A stretch of DNA of 64,000 bases from Erythrobacter sp. (GTDB taxonomy: Bacteria > Pseudomonadota > Alphaproteobacteria > Sphingomonadales > Sphingomonadaceae). Both the position numbers and the translations under genes were made by a program. A model generated the notes under the pieces. It was given only the letters and a program-made list of their open reading frames with translations. It had not been told where the DNA came from and did not search any database. The stretch covers positions 1,974,001 to 2,038,000 of the forward strand of contig CP073261.1 in the NCBI GenBank assembly GCA_019739335.1, given 5' to 3'. Below, piece after piece: positions 36,382-44,548 of this stretch (position 1 is its first letter; every line of letters begins with the position of its first letter).

Positions 36382-36510
36382 ATGACCCAGACCAATGAAA
36401 TCGCCACCCGCATTTTCGCCGCTTTCGGCGCGCTGACCATCACTGTCACGCTGCTGGTGTCGAGCTTCGCCAACCCCAATGCCACCAGCCTCATCACCGT
36501 GCTGGCCTGA
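36382..36510 (+). CDS. 42-residue single-helix micropeptide, sigma54-controlled
   Basis: MTQTNEIATRIFAAFGALTI and onward, 42 residues, with AGGAGA 7-8 bp before the ATG. One membrane helix (about residues 11-30) and a short polar tail. It is a clear paralogue of the next peptide: both read A-F-G-A-L-x-I-T-x-T-L-L-V-x-S-F-A-N-P. First gene behind the sigma54 promoter. A role as small modulator of the psp response is inferred from regulation only. Confidence 0.78.
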   Translation: MTQTNEIATRIFAAFGALTITVTLLVSSFANPNATSLITVLA

Positions 36511-36543
36511 TCGCCAACCACTTCAACACAGGGAGTAATGAAA

Positions 36544-36669
36544 ATGAATACCGAGTCCGTCGCCAGCAAGATCCTCGCAGCCTTCGGCGCGCTTGCCATC
36601 ACCACGACGTTGCTCGTCACGAGCTTCGCGAACCCCGCCGCCACCACCGTTGCAGGAATTCTCGCATGA
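36544..36669 (+). CDS. 41-residue single-helix micropeptide, paralogue of preceding
   Basis: MNTESVASKILAAFGALAIT and onward, 41 residues, with GGGAGTAATG-type ribosome site. Same architecture as the preceding peptide with about 60% identity by eye, so a tandem duplication. Its stop overlaps the start of the PspC-like gene by 4 bp (ATGA), so translation is coupled. Confidence 0.78.
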   Translation: MNTESVASKILAAFGALAITTTLLVTSFANPAATTVAGILA

Positions 36670-36875
36670 ACGATCTTCGCACTTCGGGCGGCGGAAGCCC
36701 CGTCGGCTTCCGCCTCGACAAGACCAACGGCAAGATCGCCGGCGTGTGCGCCGGGATTGCCAACTACTTCAACATGGATCCGCTGATTGTCCGGCTGATC
36801 TTCGCGATCGGAGCGATTGCCGGGTTCGGCAGCTTCATCGTCATCTACCTCGCGGTGTGGTTGCTGGCCAAATAG
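36666..36875 (+). CDS. Minimal PspC-domain membrane protein
   Basis: 69 residues. 'FRLDKTNGKIAGVCAGIANYFNMDPLIVRLIFAIGAI' is the PspC domain, followed by a second hydrophobic stretch (FIVIYLAVWLLAK). It lacks the C-terminal coiled-coil extension that the PspC at 49575-49955 has. Translationally coupled to the micropeptide upstream and under the same sigma54 promoter. In E. coli the distant PspF target is pspG; this locus occupies the same regulatory position with different genes. It may sense or anchor PspA at the membrane. Confidence 0.9.
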   Translation: MNDLRTSGGGSPVGFRLDKTNGKIAGVCAGIANYFNMDPLIVRLIFAIGAIAGFGSFIVIYLAVWLLAK

Positions 36876-36888
36876 GCCGGCAACCCAC

Positions 36889-37641
36889 CTACCGGCTACT
36901 CGCGCCGAAGGGAGAAAAGTCGGTATCGGTATCGAACACTTCCACCCCTTCGCGGCGCTTGAGGAAATTGATCACCAGATAAGTGAACGGCGTCAGCAGC
37001 GCTTCCCATGCTACCTTGATGAGCCACTGGGAAAGGACCACCTGCCACAGCGTCTCGATCGGCCAACCGGCCAGCCCGTAGAAAGCAAGCGGGTAGAAGA
37101 CCAGGCTGTCGAGCCCCTGGCCGACCACGGTCGAACCGATGGTACGGCTCCACAGCATCCGTCCCCCGGTCCAGACCTTCATCTTCGCCATCACGAACGA
37201 ATTGGCGAATTCTCCCGCCCAGAAGGCGACCATGCTGGCGAGCACGATCCGCCACGAATTGCCGAACACGAATTCGTAGGCAGGCTGCCCCGGCCACCCT
37301 TCCGCCGCTGGCAGCGCCACCACCACCCAGGCCATGAAGGCCATGAACAGCAGCGCGGCAAACCCGGTCCAGATCACCCGGCGAGCGTTGGCATAGCCGT
37401 AGACCTCGGTCAGCACGTCGCCGATGATGTAGCTGATCGGGAAGAACAGCACTCCCGCGCCGAACGCCCACTGCGCGCCGCCCGGCAGCACCACGTAGCT
37501 GGGCTTGGACGCGCCGATGATGTTGCTCAGCAGCAGGATGGCGACGAAGGCCGCCATGACATAGGGAAAATAGCGGAACTGCGCAGGCACCGCGCTGCTT
37601 CCGGCGATTTTCGTGGTGCTGGTGCTGGTCCCCTGATCCAT
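36889..37641 (-). CDS. Queuosine-precursor transporter (YhhQ/VUT family)
   Basis: 250 residues with six membrane helices. 'LLLSNIIGASKP', 'FPISYIIGDVLTEVYGYANARRVIW' and 'WAGEFANSFVMAKMK' are signatures of the YhhQ family, which imports 7-cyano-7-deazaguanine for queuosine tRNA modification. The C-terminus is slightly extended (about 15 polar residues). Convergent with the PspC-like gene, 13 bp apart. Confidence 0.92.
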   Translation of the reverse strand: MDQGTSTSTTKIAGSSAVPAQFRYFPYVMAAFVAILLLSNIIGASKPSYVVLPGGAQWAFGAGVLFFPISYIIGDVLTEVYGYANARRVIWTGFAALLFMAFMAWVVVALPAAEGWPGQPAYEFVFGNSWRIVLASMVAFWAGEFANSFVMAKMKVWTGGRMLWSRTIGSTVVGQGLDSLVFYPLAFYGLAGWPIETLWQVVLSQWLIKVAWEALLTPFTYLVINFLKRREGVEVFDTDTDFSPFGASSR

Positions 37642-37698
37642 TTCCGATGACTAACCGCATTTGCGGAAGCTGCAAACATCGCTAATGGCCCATGCCAC

Positions 37699-37775
37699 GC
37701 GCCCGTAGCTCAGCTGGATAGAGCACGGGACTTCTAATCCTGAGGCCGCAGGTTCGAATCCTGCCGGGCGCGCCA
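37699..37775 (+). tRNA. tRNA-Arg (anticodon TCT)
   Basis: 77 nt cloverleaf with encoded CCA. Acceptor stem GCGCCCG/CGGGCGC, D stem GCTC/GAGC, anticodon stem CGGGA/TCCTG with loop CTTCTAA (anticodon TCT), T arm GCAGG-TTCGAAT-CCTGC. It decodes AGA, a rare codon in such high-GC genomes. Confidence 0.97.
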
Positions 37776-37833
37776 TTTCCTGCCGGCGCAGGAAATGGCC
37801 TTTCCAGTTTTTCGAAGGCGCCTCCGCGCCTTC
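37773..37833 (+). terminator. Hairpins at the tRNA-Arg 3' end
   Basis: A perfect 11-bp stem CCATTTCCTGC/GCAGGAAATGG with loop CGGC begins at the tRNA CCA itself and is followed by CCTTTCCAGTTTTT, so it can end the tRNA transcript. A second hairpin GAAGGCGC/GCGCCTTC follows at 37814-37833. The next 100 bp are GC-rich with no gene. Confidence 0.65.
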
Positions 37834-37940
37834 GTCCTCGCGGCTGTTCCCCTCGCCGGGGCTTCGCTCCGGCTGCGGGGCCGCTGCGGGCGGGCGGTCG
37901 CCCTTGCGGCGCGGTGCGCCGAGCTTTCCTTGGCGCGCGA

Positions 37941-39029
37941 TCAGTCCCCCGGCATCGGATCGATGGTGACGATGCTGCCGTCGGCGCGGAATTCGAGCGG
38001 GGTCATTTTCACGTTGCGCAGGTGGGTCACGCCGCCACTCAACTGGGTGTCGTGGTAGAACAGGTACCACGCGCCATCGACTTCGACGATCGAATGGTGG
38101 GTGGTCCAGCCTTCCACCGGTTCGAGGATTCGCCCGCGATAGGTGAACGGTCCGTAGGGCGAAGTGCCGGTGGCGTAGACGAGGTAGTGCGTGTCCCCGG
38201 TCGAATAGGTGAAGTAGTAGGTGTCGCCCCGGCGGAATACCCAGGCGCCTTCGAAGAAGCGCCGGTCATGGTCGCCCGCGGTGATCGGCGAGCCGTCGGG
38301 ATCGAGGATCTGCACCCGCCGCGGTTCCTCCGCGAACTCGAGCATCGAGGGGGCGAGCCGCGCCACCACCGGCGCGATGGCCGGGTCGTCAGGGGGCGTA
38401 TCGTCCTGGTCGGGCCCCGTGGGATCATATGCGCCCGATTGCCAGCGCTGCAACTGGCCGCCCCAGATGCCGCCGATATACATGTAGTGCTCGCCATCGG
38501 CATCGCGCATCACCGCAGGGTCTATCGAGTAGGAGCCGCGCATGGGCTGGGGCTGGGCGGTGAAGGGTCCGGTCGGGCTGGAGGAGGTGGCCACGCCGAT
38601 GCGGAACACGTCATTCTCATCCTTGGCGGGGAAGTAGAGGTAATAGGTGCCGTCGCGGTAGGCGGCGTCGGGTGCCCACATTTGGCGGCTGGCCCAAGGC
38701 ACGCTGTCCACGTTCAGCACCGGCGGATGCACCGTCACCGCGCCGCCGGGTTCGTCCATCGACAGGATCAGGTAGTCGCGCATGTCGAAAGCGTCCGCGC
38801 CTCCTGCCGCGATCAGCGGATTGTCGACATCGTGGCTAGTGTAGACGTAGATTCGGCCATCTTCCCAGACATGGGCGGAAGGGTCCGCAGTGAAATATTC
38901 GCTGACCAGCGGCGGCGCGAGATAGTGCGAAGGCGGGCTCGCTTCGCTCGTACTTTCCGTGGTGGCGCACCCTGCAAGCGCCAAAGCTGCGCCGAGCACT
39001 ACCGCGCGCGAACCGATTCTTGCCGACAT
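37941..39029 (-). CDS. GH43-family glycoside hydrolase lipoprotein
   Basis: 362 residues. The lipobox LAGC (Cys21) makes it a lipoprotein. Five-bladed propeller of glycoside hydrolase family 43: catalytic base Asp49 (TADPSAHVW), pKa-modulating Asp170 (YSIDPAVM) and acid Glu260 (FFEGAWV) are visible. GH43 enzymes remove arabinose or xylose from plant hemicellulose. No other sugar genes lie nearby. A perfect LacI-type operator is just upstream, so expression is probably sugar-controlled. Exact substrate unknown. Confidence 0.9.
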   Translation of the reverse strand: MSARIGSRAVVLGAALALAGCATTESTSEASPPSHYLAPPLVSEYFTADPSAHVWEDGRIYVYTSHDVDNPLIAAGGADAFDMRDYLILSMDEPGGAVTVHPPVLNVDSVPWASRQMWAPDAAYRDGTYYLYFPAKDENDVFRIGVATSSSPTGPFTAQPQPMRGSYSIDPAVMRDADGEHYMYIGGIWGGQLQRWQSGAYDPTGPDQDDTPPDDPAIAPVVARLAPSMLEFAEEPRRVQILDPDGSPITAGDHDRRFFEGAWVFRRGDTYYFTYSTGDTHYLVYATGTSPYGPFTYRGRILEPVEGWTTHHSIVEVDGAWYLFYHDTQLSGGVTHLRNVKMTPLEFRADGSIVTIDPMPGD

Positions 39030-39050
39030 GTTCTCTCCTGTTCCTTTATG

Positions 39051-39066
39051 GTGGTAGCGCTACCAC
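39051..39066 (-). promoter_or_regulatory. LacI/GalR-family operator upstream of GH43 gene
   Basis: GTGGTAGCGCTACCAC, a perfect 16-bp palindrome with the central GC step typical of LacI-family operators. It lies 21 bp upstream of the hydrolase ATG, where a repressor could block transcription. No LacI-type gene is in the window. Confidence 0.75.
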
Positions 39067-39163
39067 AATTGCGAAGAGGGGAAAAGGCAAGTTGCGATTT
39101 GTCGGCGATCTTTACAGCGAAGGCGGCCATTAATCTTTTGCCAACCATCGTCTGCCGCACAAA

Positions 39164-39197
39164 TCCGCCATTCGCGCAAACTGGCACGCGCCGTGCA
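39164..39197 (+). promoter_or_regulatory. Orphan sigma54 promoter
   Basis: CTGGCACG (39181-39188) and GTGCA (39193-39197), with GG and GC exactly 10 bp apart. TCCGCCA (39164-39170) precedes by 10 bp. Over about 39 bp it is identical to the psp promoter at roughly 31 positions. It points into the 3' end of the SRAP gene from the opposite strand. No TGGGAA-N3-TTCCCA site is found 84 bp upstream, and no convincing gene follows. Confidence 0.72.
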
Positions 39198-39310
39198 ATG
39201 TTACTTGCGTACCCAAGGTCTTCGATAGAGGCGGGGCCGTCCAAATGGTCCCCAACCAGTCTCCCGGTCCCGCCTCCCCGAAGTCTTCCCTGCCGAAAAT
39301 CCGCGAAAAA

Positions 39311-39928
39311 CTAGCGCCGACCGGCCCAGGGCTCGTCCGTACGATCAACCCGTATGGCGTCGGGGAAAGGGCGGCATAGCAGGTGCGCGGCATCGGGTGC
39401 GCCGTCCAGCCAGTCGCGCCAGTCATGCTGCCGCAGGATCACCGGCATCCGGTCATGCACACCCTGCACATATTGGCAGGCCTCGGTCATCACCATCGTA
39501 TAGACCCGGCCCCACTCCGCACTGTCGCGCCACAGCCCCGCGACCGCGAACAGCTCGTCCTCCGGCATCGCAAACCAGGTCCGCGTCATCCGCCCGCGCT
39601 CGCCCTCGGCCTCGGCAAAGGCGGACACGGGGATCAGGCAGCGGCGAGCGCGGAAACTGGCGGACCAGAACGGCGATTGCAGCTTGTCGGCGCGGGCATT
39701 GTTGACCGGCTTGGGCTTGAGCGGCTGGCCCTTGGCTCCGGTGCGCGCGAGCGGGAAGCCCCAGACCATCTGCTGCAACCTGCCCTCAGCCAGCACTGTG
39801 CCGGGATAGCCGGGGTAGATCATTTCCGGCGCATTGCCGCCGGGGCTGACGGCCATATCCTGCGCAATGGCATCGAAGAAATGCGCCACCTCGTCCTGCG
39901 ATTTCGCCATCTTGTAGAGGTTGCACAT
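39311..39928 (-). CDS. SOS-response-associated peptidase (SRAP/YedK, HMCES family)
   Basis: 205 residues. Catalytic Cys2 directly after the initiator Met (MCNLYKM), Asn in 'VNNARADKL', Glu in 'LIPVSAFAEAEG' and His in 'GVHDRMPVIL' complete the SRAP active site. The protein forms a crosslink with abasic sites in single-stranded DNA and protects them. Slightly shorter than E. coli YedK (222). The orphan sigma54 promoter reads antisense into its 3' end. Confidence 0.93.
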   Translation of the reverse strand: MCNLYKMAKSQDEVAHFFDAIAQDMAVSPGGNAPEMIYPGYPGTVLAEGRLQQMVWGFPLARTGAKGQPLKPKPVNNARADKLQSPFWSASFRARRCLIPVSAFAEAEGERGRMTRTWFAMPEDELFAVAGLWRDSAEWGRVYTMVMTEACQYVQGVHDRMPVILRQHDWRDWLDGAPDAAHLLCRPFPDAIRVDRTDEPWAGRR

Positions 39929-39938
39929 AGCGTGTGGC

Positions 39939-40793
39939 CTACGGGGTGGTGGGGACGGGCGGGGCGATCATGCCGTCGGTAATCTGCCAGACGATGTCCC
40001 CAGTCACCACGCCCAGTCGCATCGGCAGCAGGCCGGAGAGAAAGGCGTGGACCGGCGTCGGCGCGATGCCCTCGTCCTGTTCGGTCTGGTAGATAGCACT
40101 TGCCAAGTCGGTACTGGCAGGATCCCAGGTCACCACTTCGCAGGTGTCGATCACCAGTTCGGGTGCGCCGTCAATCCCGAACTGGTCGAACCCAACTCGG
40201 TAATGGCGGCCCAGCGGGATCGCGCCTTCTTCGATCGGGCCGTTGAGGACATAGGCATCGAAAGTGCCATCGTCGCGCGGGGGCAGGACAAGCGTGGCGA
40301 AGGTCACTGCCCTCGCGCTCACGCCTTCGTCGAGGCAGAAGGCGGCCGAATTCGACGCCAGCACCGCGCGCGGGGCGAAATAGCGCGCCTGCGCCATCGC
40401 CGAGGCCACGCCTTCGAGCGGCGGCACGGCATTGCCGGGATGGAGCGTTTCGGAGAGAATCTCGCCCTGCGCGATATCGTATTCGGCGAGCGCCAGCCAG
40501 GTCGCATCCGGCCCGTCGCCCTGCCGCCCGACGATTACCGCGCGCCACACGCCAAGGTCCTCGCTGGGATAGGCAATCGCGCCCTGATAGCCGGGACCGG
40601 GAGAGCCGCCCACCATGCCCGCATATTGCACCTGCGCCAGCGCCACCGCGTCCTGCACATCGCTCATCAGCCGGGCAATTTCCTCGGCTTCGCGCGCCGC
40701 CTGCGAGCGGGCGGCAAGATCGGGGATTTCCTGCGCCAGCGCCGCGGCGGGCAGGGTGATGGCGAGCAGGGAGGCGGCGAAGATGCGGATCAT
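39939..40793 (-). CDS. Secreted protein of unknown function
   Basis: 284 residues with a clear signal peptide (MIRIFAASLLAITLPAAALAQ). The mature part starts with a helical stretch rich in Ala/Glu and continues as a mixed alpha/beta protein; two cysteines ('AAFCLDEG' and 'VIDTCEVV') may pair. No recognised family. It is 10 bp upstream of the SRAP gene in the same direction and may be cotranscribed with it. Confidence 0.7.
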   Translation of the reverse strand: MIRIFAASLLAITLPAAALAQEIPDLAARSQAAREAEEIARLMSDVQDAVALAQVQYAGMVGGSPGPGYQGAIAYPSEDLGVWRAVIVGRQGDGPDATWLALAEYDIAQGEILSETLHPGNAVPPLEGVASAMAQARYFAPRAVLASNSAAFCLDEGVSARAVTFATLVLPPRDDGTFDAYVLNGPIEEGAIPLGRHYRVGFDQFGIDGAPELVIDTCEVVTWDPASTDLASAIYQTEQDEGIAPTPVHAFLSGLLPMRLGVVTGDIVWQITDGMIAPPVPTTP

Positions 40794-40841
40794 GGCAGCT
40801 CCGGTAGCTGGTGCGCCTTTACCGCGGCTGAAGCGGGAGGA

Positions 40842-41186
40842 TCAATCCTCCGCGCGGGCAACCTGCTTTTCGTCCAGCAGCGCCTGCAATTCACCCGCTT
40901 CGAACATTTCCATCATGATGTCGCTGCCGCCGATGAATTCGCCCTTCACGTAGAGCTGCGGGATGGTCGGCCAGTCGGAAAAGGCCTTGATGCCCTGCCG
41001 CACTTCCATGTCCTGCAACACGTCGACGCTGTCGAAGGCGACCTTGCAATGGTCGAGGATGGCCACCGCCTTGTTGGAGAAACCGCACTGCGGGAACAGC
41101 GGGGTGCCCTTCATGAACAGCACGACGTCGGAGCCGTTTACGATTTGCGAGAGGCGCTGATTGGTATCGGCGTTAGTATCAGTCAT
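40842..41186 (-). CDS. grxD: Monothiol glutaredoxin, Grx4/GrxD type
   Basis: 114 residues. The monothiol active site CGFS lies in '[11 protein letters not shown]', followed by '[23 protein letters not shown]' for glutathione binding. Such proteins carry [2Fe-2S] clusters between two monomers and hand them on. The next gene upstream is bolA, its usual partner, so a Grx-BolA iron-sulfur or iron-sensing complex is likely. Confidence 0.95.
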   Translation of the reverse strand: MTDTNADTNQRLSQIVNGSDVVLFMKGTPLFPQCGFSNKAVAILDHCKVAFDSVDVLQDMEVRQGIKAFSDWPTIPQLYVKGEFIGGSDIMMEMFEAGELQALLDEKQVARAED

Positions 41187-41221
41187 AAATTTCCCACCCG
41201 AAGGAGTATGTCTCTGGCGAT

Positions 41222-41455
41222 TCAGTTGGGAACGCCGGTGTGCAGTTGCAAGGCGTGAAGTTCGCCGCCCATCCGTCCGCCGAGCGCGGCGAACACCAGC
41301 TTGTGCTGCTGCACCCGGCTCTTGCCGACGAATTGCGCCGAGATGACCCGCGCCTGCCAGTGATCGTTATCGTCCGCCAGCGCGGTAATCGTCACTTCGG
41401 CATCGGGCAGCGCGGCCTTGATCAGTTCCTCGATCTGCGCGGCGGGCATCGGCAT
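41222..41455 (-). CDS. BolA-family protein
   Basis: 77 residues. BolA fold with '[47 protein letters not shown]'; His in the HWQ loop and the conserved RVQQHKLV (ligand His) are present, and '[15 protein letters not shown]' is the helix-turn ending. It partners with GrxD in cluster trafficking. It begins where the zeta-subunit gene ends, 35 bp upstream of grxD. Confidence 0.94.
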   Translation of the reverse strand: MPMPAAQIEELIKAALPDAEVTITALADDNDHWQARVISAQFVGKSRVQQHKLVFAALGGRMGGELHALQLHTGVPN

Positions 41456-41778
41456 CAGGAATCGCTCATCAGCTGGCGGCGCGATTCGACCGTCTTTTCC
41501 TCCAGCATGGCGCGCACCGTGGCTTCGTCCACGTTGCAGCCCGCGCTGGTGAGATCGCCGACGAGCTTGCGGACGACATCTTCGTCACCGGCTTCCTCGA
41601 AATCCGCCTGCACCACGGCTTTCTTGTAGGCATCGGTTTCTTCCGGAGTGAGACCCATCAGCCCCGCCGCCCACTCGCCCAGCAACCGGTTACGGCGGGC
41701 GGCGACGCGGAAGGCGGTTTCCTCGTCCATCGCGAACCGGGCTTCCTCGGCGCGTTCGCGGTCTTTGAAATCGGTCAT
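41455..41778 (-). CDS. ATPase inhibitor zeta subunit (DUF1476)
   Basis: 107 residues from ATG 41778 (MTDFKDRERAEEARFAMDEE). This start region, the 'RRNRLLGEWAAGLMGL' helix and the four-helix layout define DUF1476, shown in Paracoccus to be the zeta inhibitor of F1-ATPase that blocks ATP hydrolysis. A frame extension to 41859 overlaps the leuD end region and is rejected. Shares a base with the bolA start. Confidence 0.92.
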   Translation of the reverse strand: MTDFKDRERAEEARFAMDEETAFRVAARRNRLLGEWAAGLMGLTPEETDAYKKAVVQADFEEAGDEDVVRKLVGDLTSAGCNVDEATVRAMLEEKTVESRRQLMSDS

Positions 41779-41825
41779 GCTGGTGCTCCTGATAAGATCT
41801 TGCGCGGGGAATAGGGCGGCAAGGT

Positions 41826-42431
41826 TCAGGCCGCAACACCCGTTCCGCGCGCCAGCCACGGGCGCGACCTGACGAGCCGCGCTTCATAGTCCGAAATGGC
41901 CTCATCGCGCGACAGGGTCAGCCCGACTTCGTCCAGCCCTTCGAGCAGGCAGTGCTTGCGGAAGGCATCGATCTTGAAGGTGAAGCGATCCTGGAACGGC
42001 GTGGTGACGGTCTGTGCTTCAAGGTCGATGGAGACCGGATCGGTCTGCGCGACTTCAAGCAGCCGGTCCACCGCCGCCTGCGGCAGGGCCACGGTGAGGA
42101 TGCCGTTCTTGAATGCGTTGCCGGCGAAAATATCCGAAAAGCTCGGCGCGATAACTGCGGTGATGCCCAGATCGAGCAGCGCCCATGCGGCGTGCTCCCG
42201 GCTGGAGCCGCAGCCGAAGTTGTCCCCTGCGATCAGGATCGGCGCACGGACGAATTCGGGCTGGTCGAACACGTTGTGGGGATCGTCCGCCCGCACCGAT
42301 TCGAACGCGCCCTGGCCCATGCCCTCGCGGCTGACCGTCTTGAGCCAGCGCGCCGGAATGATCAGGTCGGTATCGACATTCTTGCGGCCGAACGGAATCG
42401 CGCGGCCCTCGACGCTGCGCAGCGGTTCCAT
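41826..42431 (-). CDS. leuD: 3-isopropylmalate dehydratase small subunit
   Basis: 201 residues from ATG 42431 ([20 protein letters not shown]). '[15 protein letters not shown]', '[17 protein letters not shown]' and '[20 protein letters not shown]'-like blocks are diagnostic. Together with LeuC it isomerises 2- to 3-isopropylmalate in leucine synthesis. The start overlaps by one base the stop of the 52-residue gene upstream (TGATG). Confidence 0.96.
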   Translation of the reverse strand: MEPLRSVEGRAIPFGRKNVDTDLIIPARWLKTVSREGMGQGAFESVRADDPHNVFDQPEFVRAPILIAGDNFGCGSSREHAAWALLDLGITAVIAPSFSDIFAGNAFKNGILTVALPQAAVDRLLEVAQTDPVSIDLEAQTVTTPFQDRFTFKIDAFRKHCLLEGLDEVGLTLSRDEAISDYEARLVRSRPWLARGTGVAA

Positions 42432-42589
42432 CAATCGGTCTCCGGCTTTTCGCCGCTGGGAATCGGGCCGGGCTGGGTCGGCTCGTTCTTCTTCTTGCGC
42501 CGGTTGACGTAAAGCAGCGCCGCCGCAACCGCCGCCGAACCGACCGCACCCGCCGCCATCGCGGCCTTTCCGGAGATTTTCTTTGTCAT
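42431..42589 (-). CDS. 52-residue membrane-anchored small protein in leu operon
   Basis: [20 protein letters not shown] then [17 protein letters not shown], ending in a Pro/Glu-rich tail, 52 residues. One short hydrophobic helix (about residues 9-28) followed by a strongly basic patch, so cytoplasmic tail predicted. It overlaps both neighbours (ATGA with the glycosylase gene, TGATG with leuD), which argues that it is really translated. Homologous small frames sit in the leu cluster of other sphingomonads, to my knowledge. Function unknown. Confidence 0.72.
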   Translation of the reverse strand: MTKKISGKAAMAAGAVGSAAVAAALLYVNRRKKKNEPTQPGPIPSGEKPETD

Positions 42590-43119
42590 GATTCTGCAAT
42601 GGGGCCTTCACCTTGCGGTGACAAGATGGGGTGCAGGAATTCGCGCAGGATTGTCCATTGTTTTGACTTCTGGTCCGCCGAATATCCGGCGTTGGCAGGG
42701 CTGGAGGACAGCAGTTTTACTGTCGGAACTTCAGCCGGGACCAGTGCGCTGCCGAGCTTGAACGCAGTGGCGCCGTTGAAAGCGACCGCGCGCAGGTGCG
42801 GGAGGGTTTGGCATAGCGCGGCGATCGGGTTGGCGGTGGGGTTGCGAAGCTGCGCATCGAGGCTACCCTCGCGTTGGGCGCTGGCGACCACGTCCCACAG
42901 GCCGACGCCGTTTTCGCGCAGTGTGTTGAGCCGTGCGGGGTAGGGCAGCCCTACCAGTTCGACATCGATGACCTGCCCGATCAGGTGCCAGAAAAGGTTG
43001 CGCGGATGAGCGTAGTACTGCTGCTGCGCCAGCGACTTTTCGCCGGGCAGGCTGCCGAGGATCAGCACGCGGCAATTGTCCCCCACGACCGGAGGGAACG
43101 AGCTCTTACGCAGGTTCAC
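42586..43119 (-). CDS. DNA-deoxyinosine glycosylase (uracil-DNA glycosylase superfamily)
   Basis: 177 residues. '[20 protein letters not shown]' and '[16 protein letters not shown]' match the hypoxanthine-DNA glycosylase branch; '[11 protein letters not shown]' is the second active-site motif. It excises deaminated adenine (hypoxanthine) from DNA. The start lies 14 bp inside the 3' end of leuC and its stop overlaps the next gene, so it is embedded in the leu operon. Functional link to leucine synthesis is unlikely; position looks like operon hitch-hiking. Confidence 0.86.
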   Translation of the reverse strand: MNLRKSSFPPVVGDNCRVLILGSLPGEKSLAQQQYYAHPRNLFWHLIGQVIDVELVGLPYPARLNTLRENGVGLWDVVASAQREGSLDAQLRNPTANPIAALCQTLPHLRAVAFNGATAFKLGSALVPAEVPTVKLLSSSPANAGYSADQKSKQWTILREFLHPILSPQGEGPIAES

Positions 43120-44548
43120 GCGCCAGTTCGCGGACGTCGGTCAATCGCCCGGTCACCGCCGCTGCTGCCGCCATTGCTGGCGAGACGAGGTGGGTGCGCG
43201 CGCCCGGACCTTGCCTGCCGACGAAATTGCGGTTGCTGGTGGAGGCGCAGCGTTCTCCCGGCGGGACCTTGTCCGGGTTCATGCCGAGGCACGCCGAGCA
43301 GCCCGGTTCGCGCCATTCCATTCCGGCATCGGTGAACACCTGGTCGAGCCCTTCGGCCTCCGCCATTGCCTTCACCAGCCCCGATCCGGGGACGACGATG
43401 GCCCATTTGATGTTCCCCGCAATCCGCCGCCCGCGCAGCACGGCAGCAGCGGCGCGCAGGTCTTCGATGCGGCTGTTGGTGCAGCTGCCGATGAAGATGT
43501 TCTGCACCTCGACTTCGCGTATCGGCGTGCCGGGAGCGAGGCCCATGTATTCAAGGCTCTTGCGCGCGGCATCCTGCTTCGAAGGATCGGCGAAGCTCTC
43601 GGGCGCGGGGACCACGCCGCCGATCGCCACCACGTCTTCGGGGCTGGTGCCCCAGGTGACGGTCGGCTCGATATCGCGGGCAAGAATAGTGATCGACTTG
43701 TCGAACCGCGCGTCGGGGTCCGAATGGAGCGTGCGCCAGTATTGCACCGCCGCGCCCCACTCCTCGCCCTGCGGCGCGAAGGGGCGGCCCTTGAGATAGG
43801 CGAAAGTTGTTTCGTCGGGCGCGATCAGCCCCGCGCGTGCACCGCCCTCGATGCTCATGTTGGACACGGTGAGGCGGCCTTCGACGCTCATCTTCTCGAA
43901 TACTTCGCCGCGATATTCGATCACGTGGCCGGTACCGCCCGCGGTGCCGATCACACCGATGATGTGCAGGATCAGGTCCTTGGGCGTGACGCCGGGGCCG
44001 AGCGTGCCTTCCACCCGCACTTCCATCGTTTTGGACGGAGTGAGCAGCAGCGTCTGCGTGGCGAGCACATGCTCGACTTCGCTGGTGCCGATCCCGAAGG
44101 CCAGCGCGCCGATCCCGCCGTGGCAGGCGGTGTGCGAATCGCCGCAGACGATGGTAGTGCCGGGCAGCGAAAAGGCCTGTTCCGGGCCGACCACATGGAC
44201 GATCCCCTGCTCGCGCGCGGTAGCACCGAAATAGCGCACTCCGAATTCGGCGACGTTGCGTTCCAGCGCGGCGAGCTGCTGCGCGCTTTCGCCATCGGCA
44301 ATCGGAATTCGCGCGCCGCTGGCATCGGTGCGCGCGGTGGTGGGCAGGTTGTGATCGGGCACCGCCAGCGTCAGTTCGGGCCTCCGGACCTTGCGCCCGT
44401 TCAGCCGCAGCGCCTCGAACGCCTGTGGGCTGGTGACTTCGTGGACCAGGTGCCGGTCGATGAAGATCAGGCAAGTGCCATCCTCGCGCCGCTCCACCAC
44501 ATGAGCGTCCCAGATTTTCTCGTAAAGCGTGCGCGGTTTGCTGGCCAT
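43106..44548 (-). CDS. leuC: 3-isopropylmalate dehydratase large subunit
   Basis: 480 residues from ATG 44548 ([18 protein letters not shown]). [4Fe-4S] ligand cysteines are in 'IGSCTNSR' and '[11 protein letters not shown]'; '[31 protein letters not shown]' carries catalytic residues. The frame extends 20 residues upstream but family members start at MASK. First gene of the leuC-glycosylase-small protein-leuD cluster. Confidence 0.97.
   Translation of the reverse strand: MASKPRTLYEKIWDAHVVERREDGTCLIFIDRHLVHEVTSPQAFEALRLNGRKVRRPELTLAVPDHNLPTTARTDASGARIPIADGESAQQLAALERNVAEFGVRYFGATAREQGIVHVVGPEQAFSLPGTTIVCGDSHTACHGGIGALAFGIGTSEVEHVLATQTLLLTPSKTMEVRVEGTLGPGVTPKDLILHIIGVIGTAGGTGHVIEYRGEVFEKMSVEGRLTVSNMSIEGGARAGLIAPDETTFAYLKGRPFAPQGEEWGAAVQYWRTLHSDPDARFDKSITILARDIEPTVTWGTSPEDVVAIGGVVPAPESFADPSKQDAARKSLEYMGLAPGTPIREVEVQNIFIGSCTNSRIEDLRAAAAVLRGRRIAGNIKWAIVVPGSGLVKAMAEAEGLDQVFTDAGMEWREPGCSACLGMNPDKVPPGERCASTSNRNFVGRQGPGARTHLVSPAMAAAAAVTGRLTDVRELAREPA

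Noticed and set aside
37776..37940. Genomic island boundary at tRNA-Arg
   Set aside because: No integrase, no direct repeat of the tRNA 3' end seen in this window, and no composition shift evident by eye; kept only as a weak possibility.
39199..39314. 38- and 44-codon frames behind the orphan sigma54 promoter
   Set aside because: No adequate ribosome site, no membrane helix, Pro/Ser-rich low-complexity products, and partial overlap with the SRAP gene.
42432..42611. N-terminal extension of leuD by 60 codons
   Set aside because: The extension reads the small 52-residue gene in another frame and ends before the conserved LeuD start [10 protein letters not shown].
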